In this document: positions 48,242 through 56,518 of the stretch, in pieces | Position numbering within the stretch: position 1 is the first letter of the stretch | How the letters are laid out: each line of letters opens with the position of its first letter | From: JABURQ01 sp029243145 | GTDB taxonomy: Bacteria; Planctomycetota; Planctomycetia; Planctomycetales; Planctomycetaceae | Assembly (NCBI GenBank): GCA_965660145.1 | Contig: CBFHYX010000002.1 | Location: 248,001-312,000 of the forward strand | Reading direction: 5' to 3' | DNA length: 64,000 bases | Program-made: the position numbers and the translations under genes | Notes under the pieces: generated by a model | Databases searched by the model: none | The model's input: the letters and a program-made list of their open reading frames with translations, nothing else | What the model was told of the DNA's origin: nothing

Positions 48242-48293
48242 TTTCAATCGTATTGTTGCCAATATGATTTACCGATCATTGCGGAACCGGTCT

Positions 48294-49046
48294 ATGTTGG
48301 TGGATGAAAGACGTCAGAAAATCCTGAATATCACGGAAAACCGTGGGTATGTCAGCTTGCAAGAGCTGGTGACAGAAATTGACGCGTCGGAATCCACGAT
48401 AAGGCGAGATTTGGATCAACTTGACGGATCGGGACAGATTCGGCGAACGCGGGGCGGTGCTTCGTATATCGGCGAATCACTCATGGGCTTCGAGGATCGA
48501 AGTACCCAAAACATGGAGGCAAAGCGACGGATCGCAAAAATGACAGCCGACCTAATTGAACCTGGGGAGGGAGTCATTTTGGACGGAGGAACGACGACGC
48601 TCGAAGTTGCTCGTCACTTGGTCAACAAGTCGCTGATGGTGGTGACGAATTCACTCCCAATCGCCAACTTGCTCGCCAGCCATAGCAACATCGAACTTAT
48701 CCTCATCGGAGGATACGTCTACCCGAAGACGGGAGTTTCGCTAGGCCCGGTCGCCGTCGATGCCCTGAGAAGCATCAACGTACGACGACTCGTAATGAGC
48801 GTTGGAGGAATCACAGAAAAAGGGCTGTTCAACAGCAACACACTACTGGTGGAAACAGAAAAACAAATGATGAACTCTGCCGACGAAGTCATTGTAGTTG
48901 CCGATCACGGCAAGTTCGGTCACTCGGCACTCGCTCATCTCTGCCCTTTAGATCGAATGGACAAAATGATCGTCGATCGCGACGTTCCCGAGAGTTGGAA
49001 GTCTCTCGTCAGGGAACAAGGCGTCGCGGTACTTGAAGAAGAATAA
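48294..49046 (+). CDS. DeoR-family transcriptional regulator of the BMC operon
   Basis: 250 aa from the ATG at 48294 (MLVDERRQKILNITENRGYVS), where DeoR homology begins; longer in-frame starts exist at 48228 and 48264. Helix-turn-helix at about 18-50 (SLQELVTEIDASESTIRRDLDQL, quoted as DASESTIRRDLDQL) followed by RTRGGA. The sugar-phosphate-sensing DeoRC domain has LDGGTTTLEVARHL, VVTNSLPIANLL, LILIGGYV and GITEKGLFNSN. It is probably a repressor relieved by a pathway sugar phosphate. Only 30 bp separate it from pduL. Confidence 0.92.
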   Translation: MLVDERRQKILNITENRGYVSLQELVTEIDASESTIRRDLDQLDGSGQIRRTRGGASYIGESLMGFEDRSTQNMEAKRRIAKMTADLIEPGEGVILDGGTTTLEVARHLVNKSLMVVTNSLPIANLLASHSNIELILIGGYVYPKTGVSLGPVAVDALRSINVRRLVMSVGGITEKGLFNSNTLLVETEKQMMNSADEVIVVADHGKFGHSALAHLCPLDRMDKMIVDRDVPESWKSLVREQGVAVLEEE

Positions 49047-49076
49047 CGACGAATCACACAGATACCAAGGATTGCC

Positions 49077-49787
49077 ATGAGTACCACCCTACAAAACATC
49101 AACCGTACTGCTGTCGAACAACTCGTTCGTCAATTGTTGCTCGAAAAAATGGGCGGAGCCACACCATCTTGTAACGATGGCAAGCCAAACCCACTTGTTG
49201 TCAATATTTCCGCGCGACACGTTCACCTCACTCAAGAGCATGTCGAAATTCTTTACGGCAAAGGGCATACACTCACGCCGATGAAGGATCTCTATCAGGA
49301 CGGCTATTATGCCGCCGAAGAGACTCTCGCCGTCGTTGGCCCACGCCGTAAGATGATCCCCAATGTACGCATTCTCGGTCCCTGCCGGCCCGATTCACAA
49401 ATTGAATTGGCGTTTACCGATGGCATTTCACTCGGCATCGATTTACCAGTTCGCATTAGCGGTCACGTTCAAGGAACACCGGGCTGTGTTTTGGTCGGCC
49501 CCAATGGTGCCGTCACGCTAGAACAAGGCGTAATCCGTGCGATGAGACACGTTCACATGGGGCCTGATGACTTGGCATATTACGACGTCAAAGATGGCGA
49601 CAAAGTACATCTGCGAATCGAATCTGAGGGTTGCACCACCGTCCTGGAAGACTTGGCCGTTCGTGCGGGAGACAACATCAAACTGGAAGTCCACCTCGAT
49701 ACGGATGAAGGCAACGCGGCGAGCCTTGATCGAGCCACGAAAGTGGAACTGGTCAAGCCTGAAGCGTGTGGATGTCGGGTTCACTAA
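49077..49787 (+). CDS. pduL: PduL-type phosphotransacylase
   Basis: 236 aa, exchanges CoA and phosphate on acyl groups inside the BMC, regenerating CoA for the aldehyde dehydrogenase. N-terminal encapsulation helix at about 8-26 (NRTAVEQLVRQLLLEKMGG), then a polar linker. Zinc-binding motifs ARHVHLT (His48, His50) and MRHVHMG (His158, His160) are present. GPCRPDSQIELAFTDGISLGI and DDLAYYDVKDGDKVHLRI are typical PduL segments (in part DDLAYYDVKDGDKV). First enzyme gene of the operon. Confidence 0.95.
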   Translation: MSTTLQNINRTAVEQLVRQLLLEKMGGATPSCNDGKPNPLVVNISARHVHLTQEHVEILYGKGHTLTPMKDLYQDGYYAAEETLAVVGPRRKMIPNVRILGPCRPDSQIELAFTDGISLGIDLPVRISGHVQGTPGCVLVGPNGAVTLEQGVIRAMRHVHMGPDDLAYYDVKDGDKVHLRIESEGCTTVLEDLAVRAGDNIKLEVHLDTDEGNAASLDRATKVELVKPEACGCRVH

Positions 49788-49907
49788 TAATCATACATGT
49801 TGCGATCGCCTGGAGGCGACTCGCAGTAATCGCGATGGAGTGTTCATTGAGACTGGCCGAATGTCGGACCGGTCCAAGAGTTAAATATGAATTTGGGAGT
49901 TTAAGTC

Positions 49908-50204
49908 ATGGCGAAATCGATGGAAGCCCTGGGAATGATTGAGACCAAAGGGCTTGTGTGTCTGATTGAAGCGGTTGATGCAATGCTGAAAGCCGCAAAT
50001 GTTCAAATGGTCGGATGGGAAAAAGTAGGTAGCGGAATGGTGACAGCCTTTGTCGTCGGCGATGTCGCTGCCGTCAAAGCCGCCATTGATGCCGGTGCCT
50101 CAGCCGCCAGCAAAATCGGTGAAGTTGTCAGCGTGCAAGTGATTCCTCGTCCTCACGAAGAACTTGCTGCTGTGTTGCCATCGAAGGCTTCTGCCAGCAA
50201 GTAG
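49908..50204 (+). CDS. BMC-H shell protein 1
   Basis: 98 aa, single BMC (PF00936-type) domain that forms hexameric shell tiles. MEALGMIETKGLVCLIEAVDAMLKAANV opens the domain (in part MEALGMIETKGLVCLIEAVD). The pore-loop segment is KVGSGMVTAFVVGDVAAVKAAID. It ends QVIPRPHEELAAVLPSKASASK, a typical C-terminus. Preceded by a 120-bp spacer after pduL; followed by a paralogous shell gene. Confidence 0.96.
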   Translation: MAKSMEALGMIETKGLVCLIEAVDAMLKAANVQMVGWEKVGSGMVTAFVVGDVAAVKAAIDAGASAASKIGEVVSVQVIPRPHEELAAVLPSKASASK

Positions 50205-50271
50205 AGTATGTCGAACGAAGAATTGACTTCGATTCGTAAAGACATTTCACACCCAGTTAAGGAATACCCAA

Positions 50272-50547
50272 ATGAGTACGGGTGAAGCTATTGGATTGAT
50301 TGAAACTAAGGGTTTGGTCGCACAGATCGAAGCCTCGGATGCCATGCTGAAAGCCGCCAATGTCACTTTGGTGAAACAGGTGCAAATTGGCGGAGCGTAT
50401 ATCACGACAATCGTGAGAGGCGATGTTGGTTCGGTCCGTGCAGCCGTTGATGCTGGCGCTGCTGCTGCATCACAGTTGGGCGAACTTGTTTCGGCTCACT
50501 TGATCCCGCGTCCCGAGCAAAGCCTGCTCGATCACTTCGTTAAGTAA
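50272..50547 (+). CDS. BMC-H shell protein 2
   Basis: 91 aa, second hexameric shell protein, paralogous to the first (AIGLIETKGLVAQIEASDAM). The pore-side loop is QIGGAYITTIVRGDVGSVR, so the pore differs from shell protein 1 (VGSGMVTAF). It ends LIPRPEQSLLDHFVK. Two BMC-H and no BMC-T gene is the shell composition of planctomycete-type compartments. Confidence 0.96.
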   Translation: MSTGEAIGLIETKGLVAQIEASDAMLKAANVTLVKQVQIGGAYITTIVRGDVGSVRAAVDAGAAAASQLGELVSAHLIPRPEQSLLDHFVK

Positions 50548-50612
50548 GACGAAGTACGCAGGAAGTTTGACGGAATCGTTTTTCGGAGTCTGTTCGCAGG
50601 AAGCAAACCACT

Positions 50613-51806
50613 ATGATCGTTCTCGTTGCCAATCTCGGCTCTACGAGCTTCAAATATCGAGTGTTCGACCTCCCCGCCGAAACGCAATTGGCGCGGGGTG
50701 GGATTGATCGTATCGGAGAAGAAGAAAGCCACTGTTTTGTCGAAATCGGTGACTTCAGCGAAGAACTCACGCGAAGCATCCCCGACCATGCCGCCGCCGT
50801 GCGTATCTGTCTCGAACAGTTAACGCACCCGGAGTCCGGCTGTTTGAAGGATGTGAGCGAAGTGTCGGCAATCGGCTTTAAGGCTGTTTTTGCTGGCAAC
50901 ATGAGTGGTGTGCGAATTGTGAACGAAGAGTTGCTCAGCAAGATGGAATCGCTGAGCGATATTGCTCCCGCCCATAACCCACCCTATGCACGTGCGATGC
51001 GAGAACTTTCGGGAGCCTTTCCCGACATCCCGCTAGTGGCGGCATTGGAAACGGGTTTTCACGAAACGATTCCGCCGGAAAATCGCATTTATGCTGTGCC
51101 TTTAGAGTGGCGTGATGAGTACGAAGTGCAGCGATGGGGGTTCCACGGAGCCAGCCATCGTTACATCGGAGGACGCATCGGTCAGATTCTCGACCGAGAC
51201 GATCTACGAGTTGTCTCTTGTCATTTGGGAGGGAGTAATTCCCTCTGTGCCATGAAAGGCGGCGTGTCTCAAGCCAACAGTTTGGGCATGAGTCCTCAGA
51301 CAGGTCTGCCACACAACAATCGTGTGGGTGATTTTGACCCGTTTGCGTTACCCGTGTTGATGAAAGCGACCGGCAAAAACCTTGCCGAGTTACTCGAAGA
51401 CCTCTCGAACAAAAGTGGTTTGCTGGGGATGAGTGGTCTGAGTAGCGATGTTCGCGATCTGGAAGAAGCGGCCGCCGCCGGCAATGAACGAGCCGACCTC
51501 GCACTCAAGGCGTTTGTCGCCTCGATTCGCCATTACCTCGGCGGATACATGACAGTTCTCGGCGGTGCCGATGCCATCGTCTTCACGGGCGGTATTGGCG
51601 AAAACAGCCAAAGAGTACGAACCGATGTGTGCCGAAACATGGAATGGGCCGGCGTTCATCTCGACGAATCTCGCAACCAGGAAGTCAATGGCGAGGCTCG
51701 TATTACGACCGACGACAGCCCGGTTCAAGTTTGGGTCGTTCCCACGAATGAAGAGATCGTGGTCGCCCGACAAACCGTGGAAGCCGTCAGTCATTTGAAA
51801 TCGTAA
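50613..51806 (+). CDS. ackA: Acetate/propionate kinase
   Basis: 397 aa ASKHA-fold kinase converting acyl phosphate and ADP to the acid and ATP. Motifs are VLVANLGSTSFKYRVF, GFHGASHRYIGGR with the catalytic His, VVSCHLGGSNSLCAM, GDFDPFALP and IVFTGGIGENSQRVR. The substrate is inferred to be the acyl phosphate from PduL (lactyl or propionyl/acetyl type). No encapsulation helix is visible at either end, so it probably acts outside the shell. Confidence 0.94.
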   Translation: MIVLVANLGSTSFKYRVFDLPAETQLARGGIDRIGEEESHCFVEIGDFSEELTRSIPDHAAAVRICLEQLTHPESGCLKDVSEVSAIGFKAVFAGNMSGVRIVNEELLSKMESLSDIAPAHNPPYARAMRELSGAFPDIPLVAALETGFHETIPPENRIYAVPLEWRDEYEVQRWGFHGASHRYIGGRIGQILDRDDLRVVSCHLGGSNSLCAMKGGVSQANSLGMSPQTGLPHNNRVGDFDPFALPVLMKATGKNLAELLEDLSNKSGLLGMSGLSSDVRDLEEAAAAGNERADLALKAFVASIRHYLGGYMTVLGGADAIVFTGGIGENSQRVRTDVCRNMEWAGVHLDESRNQEVNGEARITTDDSPVQVWVVPTNEEIVVARQTVEAVSHLKS

Positions 51807-51816
51807 AGGACGTCTT

Positions 51817-52128
51817 ATGTTTATTGGACGTATCACCGGCAGCCTGATTGCCACGCAAAAAGTAGAGACCATGATTGGGCAAAAGTTGCTCATTGTCGAA
51901 CCGTTGCGCGTGAACGAGAAGGATCAAAGCAATTTGTTACCCACCGGTCGCACTTTCGTAGTGGTCGATACGGTCGGTGCGGGAGAGGGAGAAGTCGTTC
52001 TCTGTGTGCAGGGATCGTCGGCTCGCAATACTCCCGCGACCAAACAATTGCCGATTGACGCCGCCATTATCGGCATTGTAGATGAGGTGTCTCTCGGCAG
52101 TAAAGCGATTTTCAAGTCAGACGAATAA
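51817..52128 (+). CDS. BMC-P (EutN/CcmL) shell vertex protein 1
   Basis: 103 aa pentameric vertex protein. It begins MFIGRITGSLIATQKVETMIGQKLLIVEP (in part MFIGRITGSLIATQKVE), followed by FVVVDTVGAGEGEVVLCVQGSSAR, the diagnostic D-x-(V/L)-GAG(x)G strand, and AAIIGIVDEVS. Starts 10 bp after ackA. Confidence 0.95.
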   Translation: MFIGRITGSLIATQKVETMIGQKLLIVEPLRVNEKDQSNLLPTGRTFVVVDTVGAGEGEVVLCVQGSSARNTPATKQLPIDAAIIGIVDEVSLGSKAIFKSDE

Positions 52129-52148
52129 GAGTTCACTGCAGATTACCT

Positions 52149-52640
52149 ATGACTCAACAAACCACCTCCATCCAGACTATCCAGATCATCGCTGCCGCGT
52201 TGATGATGGGCGTCGTGACGTTTGGTGGCGTGGCAGTTGTTCTTCAATCTAAAAACGATCAAGTCCCCGACAATAACGAACTACCGATTCTTTTGATCGT
52301 GGCGTGCGTTTTTACGGTCATCGAGTTGGGTGCAAGGCAAGTCGTCTTGATGGTTTTCAATCAAAAACTAAAAACTGAAATTCAGGACTACAAAGAAGGC
52401 GAAAGTTCGGCTGAAGAATTCCTTGGCCTGTATCAAACGCGTTTAATTATTTCAATGGCGTTATGTGAAGGTGCTGCATTTTTTAGCCTCATCGCTGTTA
52501 TCGTCGAAGGCCATTGGGGAGGATTTGCCATCGCGGCATTCTTGTTAATCATTATGGGAATCAGCTTTCCCACAGAAAATAAATTCCGTGAGTGGGTACG
52601 AACCGGCTCCGGTCAATCCGCATACGCAGGAGATGAGTGA
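52149..52640 (+). CDS. Four-helix membrane protein of unknown function within the BMC operon
   Basis: 163 aa. Four hydrophobic helices at about 10-32, 44-70, 95-115 and 120-140. Helices 1-2 are separated by a short polar loop (QSKNDQVPDNNE), helices 2-3 by a charged loop of about 25 residues (NQKLKTEIQDYKEGESSAEE), and there is a hydrophilic C-terminus. No signal peptide or known domain was recognised. The gene lies 20 bp after a shell gene and abuts the aldehyde dehydrogenase start, so it is part of the operon. Transport of the BMC substrate or product, or membrane tethering, is speculative. Confidence 0.85.
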   Translation: MTQQTTSIQTIQIIAAALMMGVVTFGGVAVVLQSKNDQVPDNNELPILLIVACVFTVIELGARQVVLMVFNQKLKTEIQDYKEGESSAEEFLGLYQTRLIISMALCEGAAFFSLIAVIVEGHWGGFAIAAFLLIIMGISFPTENKFREWVRTGSGQSAYAGDE

Positions 52641-52642
52641 TC

Positions 52643-54070
52643 ATGATTCAGGCAAATGAACAAGCAATTCGGACGGTCGTTCAGGAAGTCCTTGCACAAC
52701 TCGGCAAACGCTCGGTGAATGGCTCGACCACCTCATCTGACAATAGTGATTGGGGAGTTTGCTCTAGTGTCGATCAAGCCGTGCAAGTTGCTCAGGCAGG
52801 TTTCGAACAACTCTCCAACGCCAGCATGGAAGACCGCAACAAAGCCATCGAATGTGTGCGACAAATCTGCGATACGCAAGCTGAAGAGTTGGGGCGTCTC
52901 GAATTCGAAGAAACCAAAATCGGCCGTCTCGATCACAAAATCGAAAAACTCCAAATCATCAAACTGGTACCGGGAACCGAGTTTCTCCGCACCGACGCAG
53001 TCTCGGGAGATCACGGCTTGACCGTGACCGAGTACGCACCGTTCGGTGTCATCGGAGCCATCACACCCGTCACTCACTCACTGCCAACTTTGGCGGGCAA
53101 CGTCATCAACATGGTGGCTGCCGGGAACACCTTGGTTGTGAACCCTCATCCCAGTGGTGCGAAAATCGCCTGTGAAGGAACTCGCCGATTTAACAAAGCC
53201 ATCTTTGAAGCCACCGGCCTGAAAAATCTGATCACCATCATTGGTAACCCAACGATCGAATCGGCTCAGGAAGTTTTCGATCACAAAGGGATTCGCTTGC
53301 TCGTCGTGACGGGGGGACCGGCAGTTGCCCGTGCCGCATTGCAATCGAGCAAACGTGCCATCGTTGCCGGTCCCGGAAACCCGCCCGTCGTGGTTGACGA
53401 TTCCGCCTGCCTTGAAACGGCGGCCAAATCGATCATCACGGGAGCTGCTTACGACAACAATCTGCTGTGCATTGGTGAAAAAGAAGTCTTCGCCGAGGAA
53501 AGCATTTTTGACCAACTAATGGACGAAGTCAGTCGTCATGGTGGATACCGATTGAACGCTCAGCAAGTGGCTCAACTGACAGAGGTGGCGTTCAGTCCTC
53601 CCAAAGAACCAGGCGGCCATTATCAACTCAACCGCGACTTGATCGGACAGGATCCCGCCATTCTCGCACAGCACATTGGGTTAAGCGTTCCCGCCAATAC
53701 TCAAATTCTGTATGGCGAGACCGACGAATCGAATCCGTTCGTTCCCGAAGAGCAAATGATGCCCTTCGTACCATTCGTGCGGGCTCGCGATTTCCGTCAT
53801 GCCGTCGATATGGCGAAAGAACACGAACACGGTTTTGGACACACGGCCATTATCCACAGTCGCAATGTTCGCCACATGACCATCATGGGCAAAGAATTGG
53901 ATACAACATTGTTCATCAAAAACGGACCTTGCGGTGCTGGTCTCGGATTGGGCGGCGAAGGATACCTCTCCTTCTCAATTGCCACACCCACCGGTGAAGG
54001 GGTGACCAACCCGTTGACGTTCACTCGCGTGCGTCGCTGCACGCTGGTCGACGACCTGCGGATTATCTGA
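52643..54070 (+). CDS. CoA-acylating aldehyde dehydrogenase (PduP/EutE-like)
   Basis: 475 aa from the ATG at 52643, with AGGAG 10 bp upstream (GTG at 52637 is in frame). Oxidises the aldehyde (lactaldehyde expected) to acyl-CoA with NAD. The N-terminal encapsulation helix QAIRTVVQEVLAQLGKR is followed by a Ser/Thr linker. The ALDH core includes PFGVIGAITPVTHSLPTL, NPHPSGAKIACEG, VTGGPAVARAAL, AGPGNPPVVVDD, the catalytic Cys in DNNLLCIGEKEVF (about 276) and GLGGEGYLSFSIATPTGEG. Confidence 0.95.
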   Translation: MIQANEQAIRTVVQEVLAQLGKRSVNGSTTSSDNSDWGVCSSVDQAVQVAQAGFEQLSNASMEDRNKAIECVRQICDTQAEELGRLEFEETKIGRLDHKIEKLQIIKLVPGTEFLRTDAVSGDHGLTVTEYAPFGVIGAITPVTHSLPTLAGNVINMVAAGNTLVVNPHPSGAKIACEGTRRFNKAIFEATGLKNLITIIGNPTIESAQEVFDHKGIRLLVVTGGPAVARAALQSSKRAIVAGPGNPPVVVDDSACLETAAKSIITGAAYDNNLLCIGEKEVFAEESIFDQLMDEVSRHGGYRLNAQQVAQLTEVAFSPPKEPGGHYQLNRDLIGQDPAILAQHIGLSVPANTQILYGETDESNPFVPEEQMMPFVPFVRARDFRHAVDMAKEHEHGFGHTAIIHSRNVRHMTIMGKELDTTLFIKNGPCGAGLGLGGEGYLSFSIATPTGEGVTNPLTFTRVRRCTLVDDLRII

Positions 54071-54183
54071 GTAAAGAAGTACAAAAAGTAAGAAGAGTGA
54101 TAATGGTGGAAAAAGTACATGACTCTCCGACCTCTGACTGTTCTTACCTTTCACACATTTCCCACCTTTTAACTGACATCATC

Positions 54184-54438
54184 ATGAACCTCGGACGCGT
54201 CATCGGACAAGCCACTTCGACTGTCAAACATCCTTCGATGGATGGTTGGCGATTGCTCGTGGTTCAACCGGTGAACAATGCCGGGGATGCTGATGGCGAC
54301 CCGGTCATGTCGATTGACGACCTGGGGGCAGGACGAGGCGACATGGTTTTGATTTCCTCCGACGGCAAAGCGGTCCGGGAAATGATGAAGTCGAACAACA
54401 CTCCGGTCCGTTGGGCCGTCATCGGATTAGCAGATTAA
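54184..54438 (+). CDS. BMC-P (EutN/CcmL) shell vertex protein 2
   Basis: 84 aa from the ATG at 54184 (MNLGRVIGQATSTVKHPSMDGW); an in-frame ATG at 54097 would add 29 residues read from a repeat-like AT-rich spacer. Pentamer-forming features are LLVVQPVN, SIDDLGAGRGDMVLISSDGKAVRE and VRWAVIGLAD. It is the shortest of the three vertex proteins. Confidence 0.93.
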   Translation: MNLGRVIGQATSTVKHPSMDGWRLLVVQPVNNAGDADGDPVMSIDDLGAGRGDMVLISSDGKAVREMMKSNNTPVRWAVIGLAD

Positions 54439-54479
54439 TTTCGTAGGGTGTATGAAGTACACCTCCAGAACAAACATTT

Positions 54480-55175
54480 ATGAACATCGACGCGCAAGCC
54501 ATCAACGACATCGTTGCCGGCGTTCTGAGGCAACTCGGAATGACGACGACTGTGGTCCGCGCGACAAATGAAGTGGAAACAAGCAGAACACAAGCAGCCC
54601 AACAGCCAGAGAATAACACACTCGAGCTGTCTCAAATCGTCATCACCGAAGATTTGTTATCAGAAAATGCTGTGGGAGTTGATTCGCTCCGCATCAAACG
54701 CGAAGCGGTCATCACACCCAGCGGTCGAGACTGGCTCCGAAAACACGATGTCACATGGAAGCGAGTAAGTGAGAATTCAAACCAAGCGGAGAAATCTGCC
54801 TGGCGATTGATCCTCGAAACCTCTTCCGATGCCATCCAAAAACTGAATGAAGAAGTAACACGCTGGGGTTGGACGGTCGATTGCGTCGGCGGTGCGGAAG
54901 AAGCCGCTGTCTGCGGAGTCACCAACCTCAACGAAGAGACCTCGGGGATTGTGGTAGTGACTTCCGAACCAGAACGTGTTGTGTGTCGGGCAAATCGACA
55001 TTCCCATGTTCGGGCCGCGACAGTTTCACAAGTCTCCGATGTCACCCGTGTTCAACAACAGTTGGGTGCCAACTTTGTGGCACTTTGCCCGGGCGACCGC
55101 GGGTTCTTCGAATTACAAAACATGATGAAAACACTTGCAGCGGGTGGTCCGCCGCAAGCTCCAGAGAACTGGTAG
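54480..55175 (+). CDS. BMC cargo protein with RpiB/LacAB-like domain, catalytic Cys absent
   Basis: 231 aa. Residues 3-20 (IDAQAINDIVAGVLRQLG) form an amphipathic helix like those of the PduL and aldehyde dehydrogenase encapsulation peptides, followed by a Gln/Thr-rich linker. Residues 78-88 (ITPSGRDWLRK) resemble a segment seen in several BMC-associated proteins. Residues about 105-221 follow the order of ribose-5-phosphate isomerase B: SGIVVVTSEPERVVCRANRHSHVRAATV (in part GIVVVTSEPERVV and ANRHSHVRAATV) and GANFVALCPGDR align with the GILICGTG...ANK..GIRAA and NDANVLCLG segments. The RpiB catalytic Cys position reads Val/Thr, so isomerase activity is unlikely. Function unknown; probably luminal. 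Confidence 0.72.
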   Translation: MNIDAQAINDIVAGVLRQLGMTTTVVRATNEVETSRTQAAQQPENNTLELSQIVITEDLLSENAVGVDSLRIKREAVITPSGRDWLRKHDVTWKRVSENSNQAEKSAWRLILETSSDAIQKLNEEVTRWGWTVDCVGGAEEAAVCGVTNLNEETSGIVVVTSEPERVVCRANRHSHVRAATVSQVSDVTRVQQQLGANFVALCPGDRGFFELQNMMKTLAAGGPPQAPENW

Positions 55176-55191
55176 CGAGGAGGATGAGACT

Positions 55192-55545
55192 ATGAGAATT
55201 GCTGAAATTATCGGCAAAGTCGTGCTCTCCAAGGTCGATCCGAGTGTTGCCGGTGCGACATGGCTGATTGGCGTACCCCTCAATCACGCCGGTTTGAATG
55301 GAGATTCCGCAGGACGCGGCGAACCACTGGTCATGCTCGATGTACAAGGAGCCGGTCAAGGTTCAATCGTCGCGTTTTCGGAAGGTGGAGAAGCGGCTGC
55401 CCCCTTCCATCCCAACGAAAAACCGATTGATGCCTATTGTTCCGCCATCCTGGACAATCTGGATGTCGAACCAACACCCAAAACGACTGCCAAGAAAACG
55501 GCGGTAGAACAGAAAACTCTGTTCGATCCTGCCCGTAAAAAATAA
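55192..55545 (+). CDS. BMC-P (EutN/CcmL) shell vertex protein 3
   Basis: 117 aa from the ATG at 55192, preceded by GGAGGATG; an in-frame ATG at 55135 inside the previous gene is rejected. Core motifs are MRIAEIIGKVVLSKVDPS, LVMLDVQGAGQGSIVAFSEG and YCSAILDNLDV. A Lys/Thr-rich tail of about 28 residues (TAKKTAVEQKTLFDPARKK) extends past the usual end of the fold and is absent from the other two vertex proteins. Confidence 0.93.
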   Translation: MRIAEIIGKVVLSKVDPSVAGATWLIGVPLNHAGLNGDSAGRGEPLVMLDVQGAGQGSIVAFSEGGEAAAPFHPNEKPIDAYCSAILDNLDVEPTPKTTAKKTAVEQKTLFDPARKK

Positions 55546-55588
55546 CCACTCAACTCACACGAAATCTCAAGAACGAAGGAACTGACTC

Positions 55589-56518
55589 ATGGCCAACTCA
55601 TGGAATAGCGGCATCAACGATCGCAAGCTCAAGGAACAAATCTGCGATATCGGACGACGTGTCTACAACAAAGGGTTTGCAGCCGCCAATGATGGAAACA
55701 TTTCCATCCGCGTCGGAGAGAACGAAGTTCTCTGTTCTCCCACGTTGATCTGCAAAGGCTTTATGGAACCGGATGATATTTGTGCCGTCGATCTTGAGGG
55801 AAACCAGCTTGCTGGAAAACGCAAACGAACCAGCGAAGTGTTATTGCACCTGACAATCATGAAAGAGCGTCCCGACGTGAAAGCCGTGGTTCACTGTCAC
55901 CCTCCTCACGCCACTGCGTTTGCCGTCGCCGGTGAAGCAATCCCACAATGCATTCTTCCTGAAGTTGAAGTCTTCATGGGCGAAGTGCCGATTGCTCCTT
56001 ACGAAACTCCCGGCGGTCAAGGATTCGCGGACACCGTCAAGCCGTTCCTCAAAGGGACCAACACCGTAATTTTGAAGTCACACGGCACGGTCACATTCGG
56101 CAAAGACCTGGAAGACGCCTACTGGAAGACTGAAATTCTCGATGCCTACTGTCGAATCCTGCTGCTGTCACGACAACTGGGTAACGTCGACTTCTTCAGC
56201 GAACAAAAAACTCGCGAACTGCTCGACCTGAAAAAACGACTCGGCTTCGATGATCCTCGCTTCCAGAATGAAGATTGCGACCTGTGTGGTAACTCAGCAT
56301 TCCGCGAAGGGTATCAAGAAAACGTCCCGCGCACCGATGCGTTTGGTCCCGGACCACAGTACCCCGGCTACTTGTCAAAACCTGCCACCAATGGTGCAGC
56401 CAATGGCTCGGCATTCGCCCCGGCTTCAGTTTTTGCACCTCCTGCCAATAACGACGGAGCAGACATCGACAGTCTCGTCTCGGCCATTACCGATCAAGTA
56501 ATGGCAGCGATGAGGTAG
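55589..56518 (+). CDS. Class II aldolase (L-fuculose/rhamnulose-1-phosphate aldolase-like) with C-terminal encapsulation helix
   Basis: 309 aa. Zinc-dependent aldolase expected to cleave L-fuculose-1-phosphate or L-rhamnulose-1-phosphate to dihydroxyacetone phosphate and L-lactaldehyde. Catalytic and metal residues are Glu83 (TSEVLLHL), His102/His104 (VHCHPPHA) and His165 (KSHGTVTFG). NDGNISIRVGENEVLCSPT is a family hallmark. After the catalytic domain a CDLC pair appears (about 230-233), then a Gly/Ala/Pro-rich linker. The final helix DIDSLVSAITDQVMAAMR resembles a C-terminal encapsulation peptide. This is the pathway-defining enzyme of the locus. Confidence 0.92.
   Translation: MANSWNSGINDRKLKEQICDIGRRVYNKGFAAANDGNISIRVGENEVLCSPTLICKGFMEPDDICAVDLEGNQLAGKRKRTSEVLLHLTIMKERPDVKAVVHCHPPHATAFAVAGEAIPQCILPEVEVFMGEVPIAPYETPGGQGFADTVKPFLKGTNTVILKSHGTVTFGKDLEDAYWKTEILDAYCRILLLSRQLGNVDFFSEQKTRELLDLKKRLGFDDPRFQNEDCDLCGNSAFREGYQENVPRTDAFGPGPQYPGYLSKPATNGAANGSAFAPASVFAPPANNDGADIDSLVSAITDQVMAAMR

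Larger units (their letters stand above)
47851..48293. other. Divergent control region between sialidase and BMC operon
   Basis: 443 bp between the two divergent genes, AT-rich toward the BMC side. No gene is supported. It must hold the start sites of both the sialidase and the DeoR-led BMC operon. Candidate elements are listed separately. Confidence 0.6.

Noticed and set aside
54097..54183. 29-residue N-terminal extension of the second vertex protein
   Set aside because: It is translated from a repeat-like spacer and the BMC-P fold starts at MNLGRVIG.
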